DNA of 32,519 bases. Source: Candidatus Delongbacteria bacterium (GTDB taxonomy: Bacteria; JAGOEH01). This document shows positions 24,922-32,500 of this stretch, one piece after another. The notes under the pieces are model-generated. The model worked only from the letters and a program-made list of their open reading frames with translations, did no database searches and was not told the DNA's origin. The DNA is taken from contig JAGOEH010000013.1 in NCBI GenBank assembly GCA_017997825.1, positions 1 through 32,519 on the forward strand. The letters are read 5' to 3'. Made by a program: the position numbers and the translations under genes. Positions within the stretch are counted from its first letter, which is position 1, and each line of letters opens with the position of its first letter.

Positions 24922-27231
24922 ATGAAATCGGTGTTACGGAATATTGGATGGATGATAGTAATCCTGATTATGATCAAGGATCAGATGGCTCAGCCGATCC
25001 GTCAGGTTGGAACCATCCAGGGAATTGTGCTGGATGGTGAAACCCAAAAACCCTTGATCGGGGCCAATGTATTCATTAAAGGAACTGCGCTGGGTGCGGC
25101 GGCGGATACGGATGGACGGTTTACGATTCTGAATGTTCCGGTGGGTAGTTACGTATTGGAATTTCAATTTATCGGTTATGAAGCTATCCGGAAATCGGAT
25201 GTGATCGTGAAACCGGAACGAATCAGCATGGTTCAGGCTGAATTGAAGGAATCGGAAGTCCAAGCCGAAGCGGTCGAGGTAACAGCCGGATACTTTGCTG
25301 AAAGTGAGGAGCAGCCGACCAGTTCGATCGGATTTTCCTACGAAGAGATCCGACGCGCGCCCGGTTCGGCCGGTGATGTCAGCCGGATTATCATGAGTTT
25401 GCCCAGTATCGCCAAAATCAATGACCAAACCAACAATCTGATTGTACGGGGAGGGAGTCCGTCCGAAAACTGTTTTATGGTCGATAATATCGAAATCCCT
25501 AATATCAATCACTTTCCTACTCAGGGGTCCTCGGGCGGCCCGCTCAGTCTGATCAATGTGGACTTGATTCAGGATGTACAGTTCTATTCCGGTGGTTTTT
25601 CATCATTATATGGCGACAAGCTGTCTTCGGTAATGAATTTGAGCTTTCGAGAGGGAAACCGGCAGGAATTTGATGGGCAATTGGATCTGAATTTCTCAGG
25701 TTTCGGAGCGGTTCTGGAGGGTCCTTTGCCGAAAGGAAAAGGTTCCTGGCTCTTTTCAATTCGCCGGAGTTATCTGGACCTGTTGGTCGATGCCTTTGAA
25801 ACCGGAACCTCAGTGGCCCCCCGTTACGGCGACAGCCAGCTCAAACTGGTGTATTCGATCAATCCCAATCATAAACTGATCTTCCTGAATGTATATGGAA
25901 ATGATTACAACAATCCTGATCGTAAAAGCGCTATCGAAAATGATATGCAATATTACGGCCGTCAGTCGATCACCGAAGAAACCGTCGGACTGAATTGGCA
26001 GGCGCTGTGGAAATCGGCCGGGTATTCCAATACCTCGATCTCCTATACCGTCGATGCGTATGATGAAAATTTTAAGGAAACCGGTAGCGATATACCCTTG
26101 ATCCGGAATGATTCCAAGGAGCATGTGCTGAAATTTAGAAACCAAAACCATTTCAAATTGAACTCACGCCATAGTTTTGATTTCGGATTGGATGTCAAAT
26201 ATCTCTATTCGGATTATTCCAATCGTTATTATCAACTGACCAATGAATCCGGACAACCCATCCCGGAACTCGATGTCGATCAAAGCATATCGGGTCAAAA
26301 ATCCGGAGTGTTCGTCGATTATGAATTCAGTCCCGTTCGGAATCTGAAACTCCGCAGCGGAGTCCGCCTGGATCATTTCTCGATCAATGAAACTACGACA
26401 CTCTCCCCCCGTTTTTCTCTGTCATATTCCCTGACTCATCGGACTACCCTGACGGCAGCTTGGGGAATCTATTCGCAAGGACTCCCCATGATTATGCTGG
26501 CCCAGAACGAATCCAACCGAGAATTGCCGCAATTACAGGCTCAACATGCTATTCTGGGCATCGAATACCTGCTGACTGAAAACACCCGTCTCTCTCTTGA
26601 AATCTATCAAAAAGACTATCGTCATTTCCCAATCGATCCCACTCAACCCGCATTGTTCCTGATTGACGAAATCTATTACCGATATGGATTCTTTTACAGC
26701 CATGGGGATCTGGTAGATACTGGAAAAGCCTGGTCCCGCGGTATTGAACTGACGATTCAGAAAAAACTGGCCGAAAAGGTATACGGATTGGCCAGTGCGT
26801 CCTGGTTCAAATCCCGTTATCAAGGAGGAGATAATCAGAAACGTGACCGAGTCTTTGATAACCGCTATCTGATCAGCCTGGAAGGCGGATATAAACCCAA
26901 TCACCAATGGGAATTCAGTACCCGCTGGATATTTGCCGGAGGCTCTCCTTTCACGCCTTTCGATATCACAGCATCATCTCAATTGAACCGTGAAGTACTG
27001 GATATGAACCGCATCAACCAGGAACGTTATCCCAATTATCATTCCATGAATGTCCGTTTCGATCGTCGCTTCCATTTTTCAGGTAGCAACCTGGTTTTCT
27101 ATTTCAGCGTCTGGAATGTTTACAATCGGAAGAATGTGGCCAATTATTTCTGGAATAAAGATCAGAAAAAGCAAGGGACGATATATCAGTGGAGCCTGCT
27201 GCCTATTTTCGGGCTGGAGTATGAATTCTGA
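24922..27231 (+). CDS. TonB-dependent receptor with CarboxypepD_reg-like N-terminal domain
   Basis: 769 residues from the ATG at 24922, which has AAAAGGAGAAGA just upstream; the frame's earlier ATG at 24865 lacks this and is upstream of the signal peptide (~1-23, ending DQMAQ). Residues ~30-115 form a CarboxypepD_reg-like beta sandwich (GTIQGIVLDGETQKPLIGAN, GRFTILNVPVGSY). The plug covers ~135-250, with IMSLPSIAKIND, NNLIVRGGSPSENCFMVDNI and VQFYSGGFSSLYGDKLSSV. The rest is the 22-strand barrel, ending in the outer-membrane C-terminal Phe (FGLEYEF). It imports a TonB-powered substrate across the outer membrane. No SusD-like partner is present, so a SusCD glycan system is not supported. Ligand unknown; probable control by the adjacent LuxR-type regulator is inference. 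Confidence 0.92.
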   Translation: MKSVLRNIGWMIVILIMIKDQMAQPIRQVGTIQGIVLDGETQKPLIGANVFIKGTALGAAADTDGRFTILNVPVGSYVLEFQFIGYEAIRKSDVIVKPERISMVQAELKESEVQAEAVEVTAGYFAESEEQPTSSIGFSYEEIRRAPGSAGDVSRIIMSLPSIAKINDQTNNLIVRGGSPSENCFMVDNIEIPNINHFPTQGSSGGPLSLINVDLIQDVQFYSGGFSSLYGDKLSSVMNLSFREGNRQEFDGQLDLNFSGFGAVLEGPLPKGKGSWLFSIRRSYLDLLVDAFETGTSVAPRYGDSQLKLVYSINPNHKLIFLNVYGNDYNNPDRKSAIENDMQYYGRQSITEETVGLNWQALWKSAGYSNTSISYTVDAYDENFKETGSDIPLIRNDSKEHVLKFRNQNHFKLNSRHSFDFGLDVKYLYSDYSNRYYQLTNESGQPIPELDVDQSISGQKSGVFVDYEFSPVRNLKLRSGVRLDHFSINETTTLSPRFSLSYSLTHRTTLTAAWGIYSQGLPMIMLAQNESNRELPQLQAQHAILGIEYLLTENTRLSLEIYQKDYRHFPIDPTQPALFLIDEIYYRYGFFYSHGDLVDTGKAWSRGIELTIQKKLAEKVYGLASASWFKSRYQGGDNQKRDRVFDNRYLISLEGGYKPNHQWEFSTRWIFAGGSPFTPFDITASSQLNREVLDMNRINQERYPNYHSMNVRFDRRFHFSGSNLVFYFSVWNVYNRKNVANYFWNKDQKKQGTIYQWSLLPIFGLEYEF

Positions 27232-27261
27232 TGGATGGATTGATGGTTGTCGGTTAACGGA

Positions 27262-27963
27262 TCATTTTGATTGATTATCGAGCATTGTATTGACGATCGA
27301 ATCGATATGGATTCGGGTGGTATTCAGGACCGTGACCGGGAGATCGTGAGCCTTGATCATTATCGGCAATTCGGTACATCCCAATACCACCCCGTCAATC
27401 CGGTGATGCTCAATTAATTTGTTGCAGATACCCAGCATTCGGTCTTTCTTTTCCGGGACAACAATTCCCTCTTCCAATTCAGGAAAAATGATTCCATCGA
27501 TCGAGGTTTGATCTTCCGGATCCGGAACGATAGATGAAATCCCATATTTATCGAACTCCTGCTGGAAAAAATTGGTTCTCATAGTGAATGAGGTACCGGT
27601 GAGCAACACCTTTCGACAGCTCAAATGATGGGCATAGCGGCATGTTTCCTCCACGATGCTGATGAGAGGAATGGGAGAGCGCTCTCTGAGATGATCAAAG
27701 ACGACATGGGCGGTGTTACAGGCGATTGCCCCGAAATCGGCGCCGGCAGCTTTCAGATGATTGAGTGAACGCAGCAATTGATCGCTCATGCGTTCCAAAT
27801 CCATCTCAGCAACATAGTGCAGCATTTCACTCATATCGATGTTGTCGATCACCAGTTGCGGATAGTTCGGACCATCTGTCCGTCGGCGATACTCATGAAT
27901 GATAGTTCGATAATAATCCAGAGTCGATTCCGGACCGATTCCGCCGACAATCCCTGCTTTCAT
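27262..27963 (-). CDS. Aspartate/glutamate racemase family protein
   Basis: 233 residues from the ATG at 27963; an ATG two codons upstream (27969) is only one base from the AAGGAG and so too close, while the second ATG has 7-nt spacing. MKAGIVGGIGPESTLDYY is the characteristic N terminus of the Asp/Glu racemase superfamily. The two catalytic cysteines lie in AIACNTAH and VVLGCTELP, both present. Family members interconvert D- and L-Asp or Glu without a cofactor; some are hydantoin or other racemases. D-amino acids could feed peptidoglycan. It is cytoplasmic. It follows the MT-A70 gene by 47 bp on the same strand and converges with the TonB receptor gene with a 30-bp gap that has no clear terminator. 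Confidence 0.92.
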   Translation of the reverse strand: MKAGIVGGIGPESTLDYYRTIIHEYRRRTDGPNYPQLVIDNIDMSEMLHYVAEMDLERMSDQLLRSLNHLKAAGADFGAIACNTAHVVFDHLRERSPIPLISIVEETCRYAHHLSCRKVLLTGTSFTMRTNFFQQEFDKYGISSIVPDPEDQTSIDGIIFPELEEGIVVPEKKDRMLGICNKLIEHHRIDGVVLGCTELPIMIKAHDLPVTVLNTTRIHIDSIVNTMLDNQSK

Positions 27964-28010
27964 TAACATTCTCCTTCTGTGACGGTGAATATTTCAATAC
28001 TCAATCAATT

Positions 28011-28769
28011 CTAATGTCTTTTCTTTTTTTTAGAGTTGGGCCTAAAGATAGAATTGTTCTCTTGAATCGTTAACGATAATTGGATCCCATCCATGGAAAG
28101 AACAGCCTCATTTCGTTCCGGGTTAGGATTATCAGCACTGTTGTTGCTATAAGTATTCCATGATATTTCATAATGATCCGCTTGATTGCCCCAAGCCTTC
28201 CAGTTACTTCGGGTACCTCGTGCAAAAAGTTCCAAATAAGGGCCAGGACTACATCGTTCAATAATTTCATAGAGTTCTTCAGGTTTTCGGGAGTGCTCCT
28301 GTTTTATACTTCGAATGATATTAACCTGTTTTCTCCCCGGCTCCAAAGTCCTCAACCGGCCTCTGGTGCCAAAAAGTATCATTTCAGTTGTATTTCTAAA
28401 ATAGAATCCTACTCCCCGACCGTCAGGGCCTCCGTCTTTTCTGATTTTATGCCATATGAGATTCGATTTATAATGGAATCCCCAAGCCTTCAGGACGTGA
28501 AGGCCTTCCGGCAACAATGCGTTAGGAACCCATAAATAGAGGTGAGAAGGTTCATCAGCCACTAAAGAAACAGGAAGTTCACTTATTTCATTGATGGATA
28601 AGGTGCTGTACCGATTTAATCGTTTATGTTCAGGAGCCATTTTCCCCGTTCGATTGGTAAACTGCCATGGAGGATCGGCCAGTATAGTTCGGTATTTAGT
28701 ATTACCAACTATTTTAAGAAATTCATCACCCATCGTCAGCATTTTACAACATGCATCGATCTCGATCAT
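28011..28769 (-). CDS. MT-A70 family adenine-N6 methyltransferase
   Basis: 252 residues. The catalytic ADPPWQF motif is at 31-37, with the DPPW tetrad that binds the target adenine. Later blocks SHLYLWVPNALLPEGL, GFHYKSNLIWHKIRK, RNTTEMILFGTRGR and the SRKPEELYEIIERCSPGPYLELFARG cofactor-binding end match bacterial and phage MT-A70 proteins, which methylate adenine in DNA. The tail after ~195 is variable and ends in KKKKRH. GAGGA lies 6 nt before the ATG. It has its own promoter (28809-28837) and no restriction endonuclease or specificity gene is next to it, so it is an orphan in this window. It could be a defence-escape or regulatory methyltransferase; the recognition site is unknown. Slightly AT-rich codon use suggests possible transfer. 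Confidence 0.88.
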   Translation of the reverse strand: MIEIDACCKMLTMGDEFLKIVGNTKYRTILADPPWQFTNRTGKMAPEHKRLNRYSTLSINEISELPVSLVADEPSHLYLWVPNALLPEGLHVLKAWGFHYKSNLIWHKIRKDGGPDGRGVGFYFRNTTEMILFGTRGRLRTLEPGRKQVNIIRSIKQEHSRKPEELYEIIERCSPGPYLELFARGTRSNWKAWGNQADHYEISWNTYSNNSADNPNPERNEAVLSMDGIQLSLTIQENNSIFRPNSKKKKRH

Positions 28770-28808
28770 AAAAAATCCTCATCCTCGAAATAGAATTAGA
28801 ATCAAATC

Positions 28809-28837
28809 ATAATAATCAAATCAGTCGGCTGGGTCAA
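28809..28837 (-). promoter_or_regulatory. Promoter for the MT-A70 gene
   Basis: Minus strand TTGACC (28837-28832), 17 bases, TATTAT (28814-28809). The start near 28802 gives a ~33-nt leader. It separates the methyltransferase from the upstream VOC/GGDEF genes. Confidence 0.6.
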
Positions 28838-28865
28838 GACAAAAAAGTGTAATCGACAAAAACGC

Positions 28866-29225
28866 TTATAGCGGTTGACCGACTTCGATGACATTCAAGT
28901 CGGGATCATAGAACCGCACCACGTTCTGACCCCATGGCTGGATCCTGGGTGAATGAATCAGGGTGACGTTATGGTTCAATAGCAGTTCGGCGAATCCATC
29001 CACATCCGGATGTTCGAAATAGAGTTCACAATTATGGGTTCCGGGGGTAATGGGGCGGTGATCGATCAAACCTGAAAAATGGGAACGTTGATGAATGGCA
29101 AAACCGCCCTCAAAGACAACATCTTCTCCATAATCCTCTCGGATGGTCTGATTCATTATGGTCTGATAGAAATCCTTGGAACGGGCGATATCCTCAACGG
29201 TTATCAATGCACAAACATATCTCAT
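28866..29225 (-). CDS. VOC (glyoxalase/bleomycin resistance) superfamily protein
   Basis: 119 residues from the ATG at 29225, where the VOC fold starts (MRYVCALITVEDIARSKDFY); GGAGA lies 9-12 nt upstream. The frame is open further upstream only into the GGDEF gene. The usual beta-alpha-beta-beta-beta pair is visible, with ELYFEHPDVDGFAELL and a C-terminal VVRFYDPDLNVIEVGQPL carrying the Glu that commonly binds metal. VOC members include lyases, isomerases and drug-binding proteins, and substrate cannot be assigned. It starts 26 bp after the diguanylate cyclase and is probably co-transcribed with it. Confidence 0.85.
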   Translation of the reverse strand: MRYVCALITVEDIARSKDFYQTIMNQTIREDYGEDVVFEGGFAIHQRSHFSGLIDHRPITPGTHNCELYFEHPDVDGFAELLLNHNVTLIHSPRIQPWGQNVVRFYDPDLNVIEVGQPL

Positions 29226-29251
29226 CTCACGGGCTCTCCATCGGAGCTGGG

Positions 29252-30691
29252 TTAACAGCAAACGGTCCGGTTGCGTCCCTCATGCTTGGCTTGATACAAC
29301 GCCTGGTCTACCCGGCTCAAGACCTGGTCCAAGGCCTCATTCGGATTGAATTGGGTGACCCCCAAACTGATTGTGACCCTGAATTCTTCGGTTTCATGCC
29401 GCATCGGAATACTCTTGATCAGCGTCCTGAACTCTTCCGCCCGCACATAAGCCATATCTCGGGTACAATCCTTCATCAGAATCAGGAATTCTTCTCCTCC
29501 CCAACGGCAGAAAATATCGGACGATCGAACCTCTTGTAGAATCGAGCGGGTAATAATTTTCAGTACCTGATCGCCGACCAGATGCCCGTAATGATCATTG
29601 ATGGATTTAAAATGATCGATATCGAACATGATCAGTGAAACCGAAAAATCCTTTCGCTGCTGTTCACGGATCATCTTGCTCAGAATAACATCGAACACCT
29701 GCCGATTATACAATCCGGTCAGTTTATCCGTCATCGCCAGCTTTTCGATTCGGATCTGATAGTTCCGTATGGAAAAATAGGTCAAACACATAATGATTCC
29801 AGATATAAACAAACATATCACCAGATTGATAATCAGCGTTCTGTGAATACCTTGAATCACCCTGTCCTGTTCCTCTTCCACCAGCAAAATCCATTTCAAT
29901 TCAGGGATGAAACGAGTTTGAAGTATATAGGTCTTTCCCTGACGTTGATAACTAAAAATACCGTCGGGTAAATGAAGAATCTGCGAAGCAATGCTCGATA
30001 TCCCTTCTGAATTATACAGATTATCCTTGAGATGAAGCTGATCGTTGGGATTGACTACAAACGTTCCTTTCTGATCAATAAAGTATATATTCCGCTGGTA
30101 GAATTTCTGATAATGCTCGATCATTCTCTGTACGGAAGTCACCGACAGCCCGACCCCGGCCGCACCGATATAGTTTCCTTGATAATCAAATACTTTATGG
30201 TTAATGAAAATGGTCAGCGCATCCTGATTGGCCATATCCAGATCGACATTTAATTCATAGTTTTCCTTCAATTGTCTAACCCTGAAATACCAATAATCTC
30301 GAGGTTCTTCCGGTCTAACCTTTTTAAGGATTCCCATCGATTGATAATAGATATGAGTGCGTTCCGATACAAAAAAACTGGTGAATGTCTGGTACTTATC
30401 CTGTATCTCTTTTAAATACCGGGTGATAGCTGTGATATCCTTCTCGCCACCCAGGATCCAATCGCGCAGAAAGGTATCCATCGACATCAAGGACGAAATA
30501 AAAATCGGGCGCATAATATCCCGTTTGATCTCAGAATAGATATTATCGCTGGTTAACGGCAATTCGTTATTAATGATCCGATTACGCAACGACGCCCGGG
30601 AAACGAAAAATCCCATCAAACTAGTAATCATAAAGCCGACTACCAATAAAATACTAACAACAATGACCAATCGGTTCTTTTTAAAAATCAT
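29252..30691 (-). CDS. Cache-domain diguanylate cyclase (GGDEF)
   Basis: 479 residues. TM1 at ~8-31, a periplasmic dCache-like sensor at ~35-285 (LDMANQDALTIFINHKVFDY, NYIGAAGVGLSV), TM2 at ~289-308, then a GGDEF domain at ~320-479. The active site is GGEEF (398-402), a functional variant, and the product-inhibition I-site RSSD (389-392) is intact five residues before it. It should make cyclic di-GMP from GTP, with feedback, in response to a small periplasmic ligand that is probably an amino or organic acid by family analogy. There is no EAL or HD-GYP domain. It begins 32 bp after the TOPRIM-like gene with a T-rich gap and no clear promoter, so it may share that transcript. c-di-GMP usually controls matrix and adhesion. 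Confidence 0.95.
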   Translation of the reverse strand: MIFKKNRLVIVVSILLVVGFMITSLMGFFVSRASLRNRIINNELPLTSDNIYSEIKRDIMRPIFISSLMSMDTFLRDWILGGEKDITAITRYLKEIQDKYQTFTSFFVSERTHIYYQSMGILKKVRPEEPRDYWYFRVRQLKENYELNVDLDMANQDALTIFINHKVFDYQGNYIGAAGVGLSVTSVQRMIEHYQKFYQRNIYFIDQKGTFVVNPNDQLHLKDNLYNSEGISSIASQILHLPDGIFSYQRQGKTYILQTRFIPELKWILLVEEEQDRVIQGIHRTLIINLVICLFISGIIMCLTYFSIRNYQIRIEKLAMTDKLTGLYNRQVFDVILSKMIREQQRKDFSVSLIMFDIDHFKSINDHYGHLVGDQVLKIITRSILQEVRSSDIFCRWGGEEFLILMKDCTRDMAYVRAEEFRTLIKSIPMRHETEEFRVTISLGVTQFNPNEALDQVLSRVDQALYQAKHEGRNRTVCC

Positions 30692-30723
30692 GCCTATATC
30701 TCTCGTCTTTTTATTTTAAGGAT

Positions 30724-31338
30724 TTACATCGATGGTGCGCTAATATCAGCATTAAACAAATCAATCTGATCCATTGTTCTTCTGAGACTATCAGAACGAT
30801 CGGCGGCGCGGACAATATCCCAATATTCATTGACGAAAACTCCCAAACATCCATTGTAATTAGGGCCAACGCGAGCATAGTTGTCGTGAGGTAGGATATC
30901 TTCTTTGATACTTCTTTTTCTTGAGTGTTTTACAATCTCAAAAAGCATGGCTTTCGGATCGGAAATACTCTCGGGATTCCTTTCTAACAGAGCTTGAGAT
31001 ACTCCAGCAAAACGCGAAAACCCTTCAATGTCAGGCAACAACCAGGCTTCAACTTCTCTAACAGCGACTCTGAAAATCAATTGAGGATTAGGTTTAGATC
31101 CAAGCCACTCATCAATAAGCATGGGTGCACAATTTCCCCTGTCCAGATCTGTCAAAACAAAATAAGGACATTGCGCGGATGCTTGATTGAAACGCTTGAT
31201 ATTCTTCTTGATATAACCCCACCCACCTTTCGAATACAAGCTGCCAATACTGTATCGATTACTTCTATTAATAATTTTACGCATGACATATTCGCTGATT
31301 TGATCTTCAAATACAAAATTAATCAGTGTAGGATTCAT
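30724..31338 (-). CDS. TOPRIM-like protein, partner of the adjacent AAA ATPase (putative defence effector)
   Basis: 204 residues with no signal peptide. I cannot name a family with certainty. The layout fits a TOPRIM-like nuclease fold: an acidic residue after the first strand (INFVFED, E11, with E16 following), then the DxD of FVLTDLD (D64, D66), then RVAVREVEAWLLPD with E95/E97 and D103. After ~135 comes a basic segment (HSRKRSIKEDILP) and a GPNYNGCLGVFVNEYWD block that may bind DNA or the ATPase. The reading frame begins one base after the ATPase stop (TGAAATG), so translation is coupled. In OLD, PARIS and AbiL systems an ABC-type ATPase works with a TOPRIM effector against phages; that role here is inference. 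The sequence does not fit the usual RloB start pattern. Confidence 0.6.
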   Translation of the reverse strand: MNPTLINFVFEDQISEYVMRKIINRSNRYSIGSLYSKGGWGYIKKNIKRFNQASAQCPYFVLTDLDRGNCAPMLIDEWLGSKPNPQLIFRVAVREVEAWLLPDIEGFSRFAGVSQALLERNPESISDPKAMLFEIVKHSRKRSIKEDILPHDNYARVGPNYNGCLGVFVNEYWDIVRAADRSDSLRRTMDQIDLFNADISAPSM

Positions 31339-31339
31339 T

Positions 31340-32500
31340 TCAGAATTTAAAAAGCAGTTGGTCTATGTTCTGGGGAGTGGTTTTTGGTAAAACAGCTTCT
31401 CCCGGAGACATTCCTGCCATCAGTAAGTGTTTCACATCAGACAGATTCGATGCAATACACGCTTTTGTTCCTTCTAATGCCGGTTCAAGTACCACGATCT
31501 CGTTTAATGAAATTCCATGATCATTCAATAAATCCGAACTATGAGATGAGATTAATACCTGCCGTTTCCTCGGTTTTTGAAGACGATATATTATGGGAGC
31601 CAGTTTTGAAACGATAGCACTATTCAATGATAATTCAGGTTCCTCTAACAATAAAAGGCAATTCCCTTCCTGCAAAGCCCACAACAAACCTATTAAACGC
31701 AGAGTCCCATCGCTGAACTGATTTTCTTTCTGTTTTCCGGCTCGAGGTCGCCAATGTTCATAGATCGCTTCAATGTGTGGATACCCATATTCAGTGGTAT
31801 ACTCTAAATGTGTAAGTTGCGGTACAGCTATTTTCAAAACGTTTTCTATTTGCCTAAGCCATGCTTTCCGGGTTTTTTCATTAACTCGGGCTACCCGTTC
31901 TAAAAATCCCTTTCCGAATGGATCACCCGGCAAGTCAGGACCGGTAAAAGCATGAGGATATTTCAACAATTGAGGAACCAAGTGTAAATAAAGAGTATTC
32001 TCAAAAAAAATAGCAATTTCTCTAAACTCTTTGTTCGGATTGATTTGTTCGAGAAAGGTCTGTGTCAACCGAATTTTATCCATTCGATCTTCTTTATCAG
32101 GACGATCGACAATGAGTTTTTCATTTCCTACCGCGTCACATTTGAAAACCCTTTCGTAGCACACTATCGGCAATCGATTTCCACCTGTTTCCTGACGTAT
32201 TCCAATCACATACTTCCATCGTGGAGTCCGAGAACCAAATTCGGATAGATGAACTTCAATATGGATATCCGGATCCTTACGTGCAGATAATGATCGGATT
32301 CTCGATACCCCTTCTCTTTCTCGAACCGCTTGCTGCAATCCTCCACCCGGCTTGGCTATATCTCGTAAAAATCTAAAAATATCGAGAAAATTAGATTTTC
32401 CGGACGCATTGGCTCCAATAATAAAAACCCGCTCTTGGAGCTCAATATCCAATTGTTTAAAATTCTTCCAGTTTTTAATAATTAAACGGCAAATTATCAT
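31340..32500 (-). CDS. RecF/OLD-like AAA (ABC-type) ATPase
   Basis: 386 residues, complete. The N terminus (IICRLIIKNWKNFKQLDIEL) is the usual strand-rich RecF/AAA_21 start. Walker A GANASGKS is at 29-36, an ABC-signature-like SDGTLR at 263-268, Walker B CLLLLEEPE at 281-289 and the switch His in ISSHSSD at 317-323. The ~200-residue insert between Walker A and the signature is a mostly helical lid or coiled-coil region. Members of this ATPase group are found in OLD, PARIS, AbiL, retron and DNA-repair contexts. It is immediately followed by the TOPRIM-like gene. The start ATG is 19 bases from the window edge with a poor ribosome site, so its promoter and any upstream partner lie outside. Confidence 0.88.
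   Translation of the reverse strand: MIICRLIIKNWKNFKQLDIELQERVFIIGANASGKSNFLDIFRFLRDIAKPGGGLQQAVREREGVSRIRSLSARKDPDIHIEVHLSEFGSRTPRWKYVIGIRQETGGNRLPIVCYERVFKCDAVGNEKLIVDRPDKEDRMDKIRLTQTFLEQINPNKEFREIAIFFENTLYLHLVPQLLKYPHAFTGPDLPGDPFGKGFLERVARVNEKTRKAWLRQIENVLKIAVPQLTHLEYTTEYGYPHIEAIYEHWRPRAGKQKENQFSDGTLRLIGLLWALQEGNCLLLLEEPELSLNSAIVSKLAPIIYRLQKPRKRQVLISSHSSDLLNDHGISLNEIVVLEPALEGTKACIASNLSDVKHLLMAGMSPGEAVLPKTTPQNIDQLLFKF

Noticed and set aside
24934-25512. 192-residue minus-strand open frame inside the TonB receptor gene
   Set aside because: Antisense to the plug and CarboxypepD_reg-like regions, with low-complexity basic translation typical of a shadow frame.
24922-27231. SusC-type glycan uptake locus
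   Set aside because: No SusD-like lipoprotein gene or clustered glycoside hydrolase follows the receptor; the next gene is a convergent racemase.
28011-32500. Reading the MT-A70 gene and the ATPase/TOPRIM-like pair as one restriction-modification or BREX-like system
   Set aside because: The methyltransferase has its own promoter and is separated by the VOC and GGDEF genes; no specificity, helicase, PglZ or restriction gene is visible.
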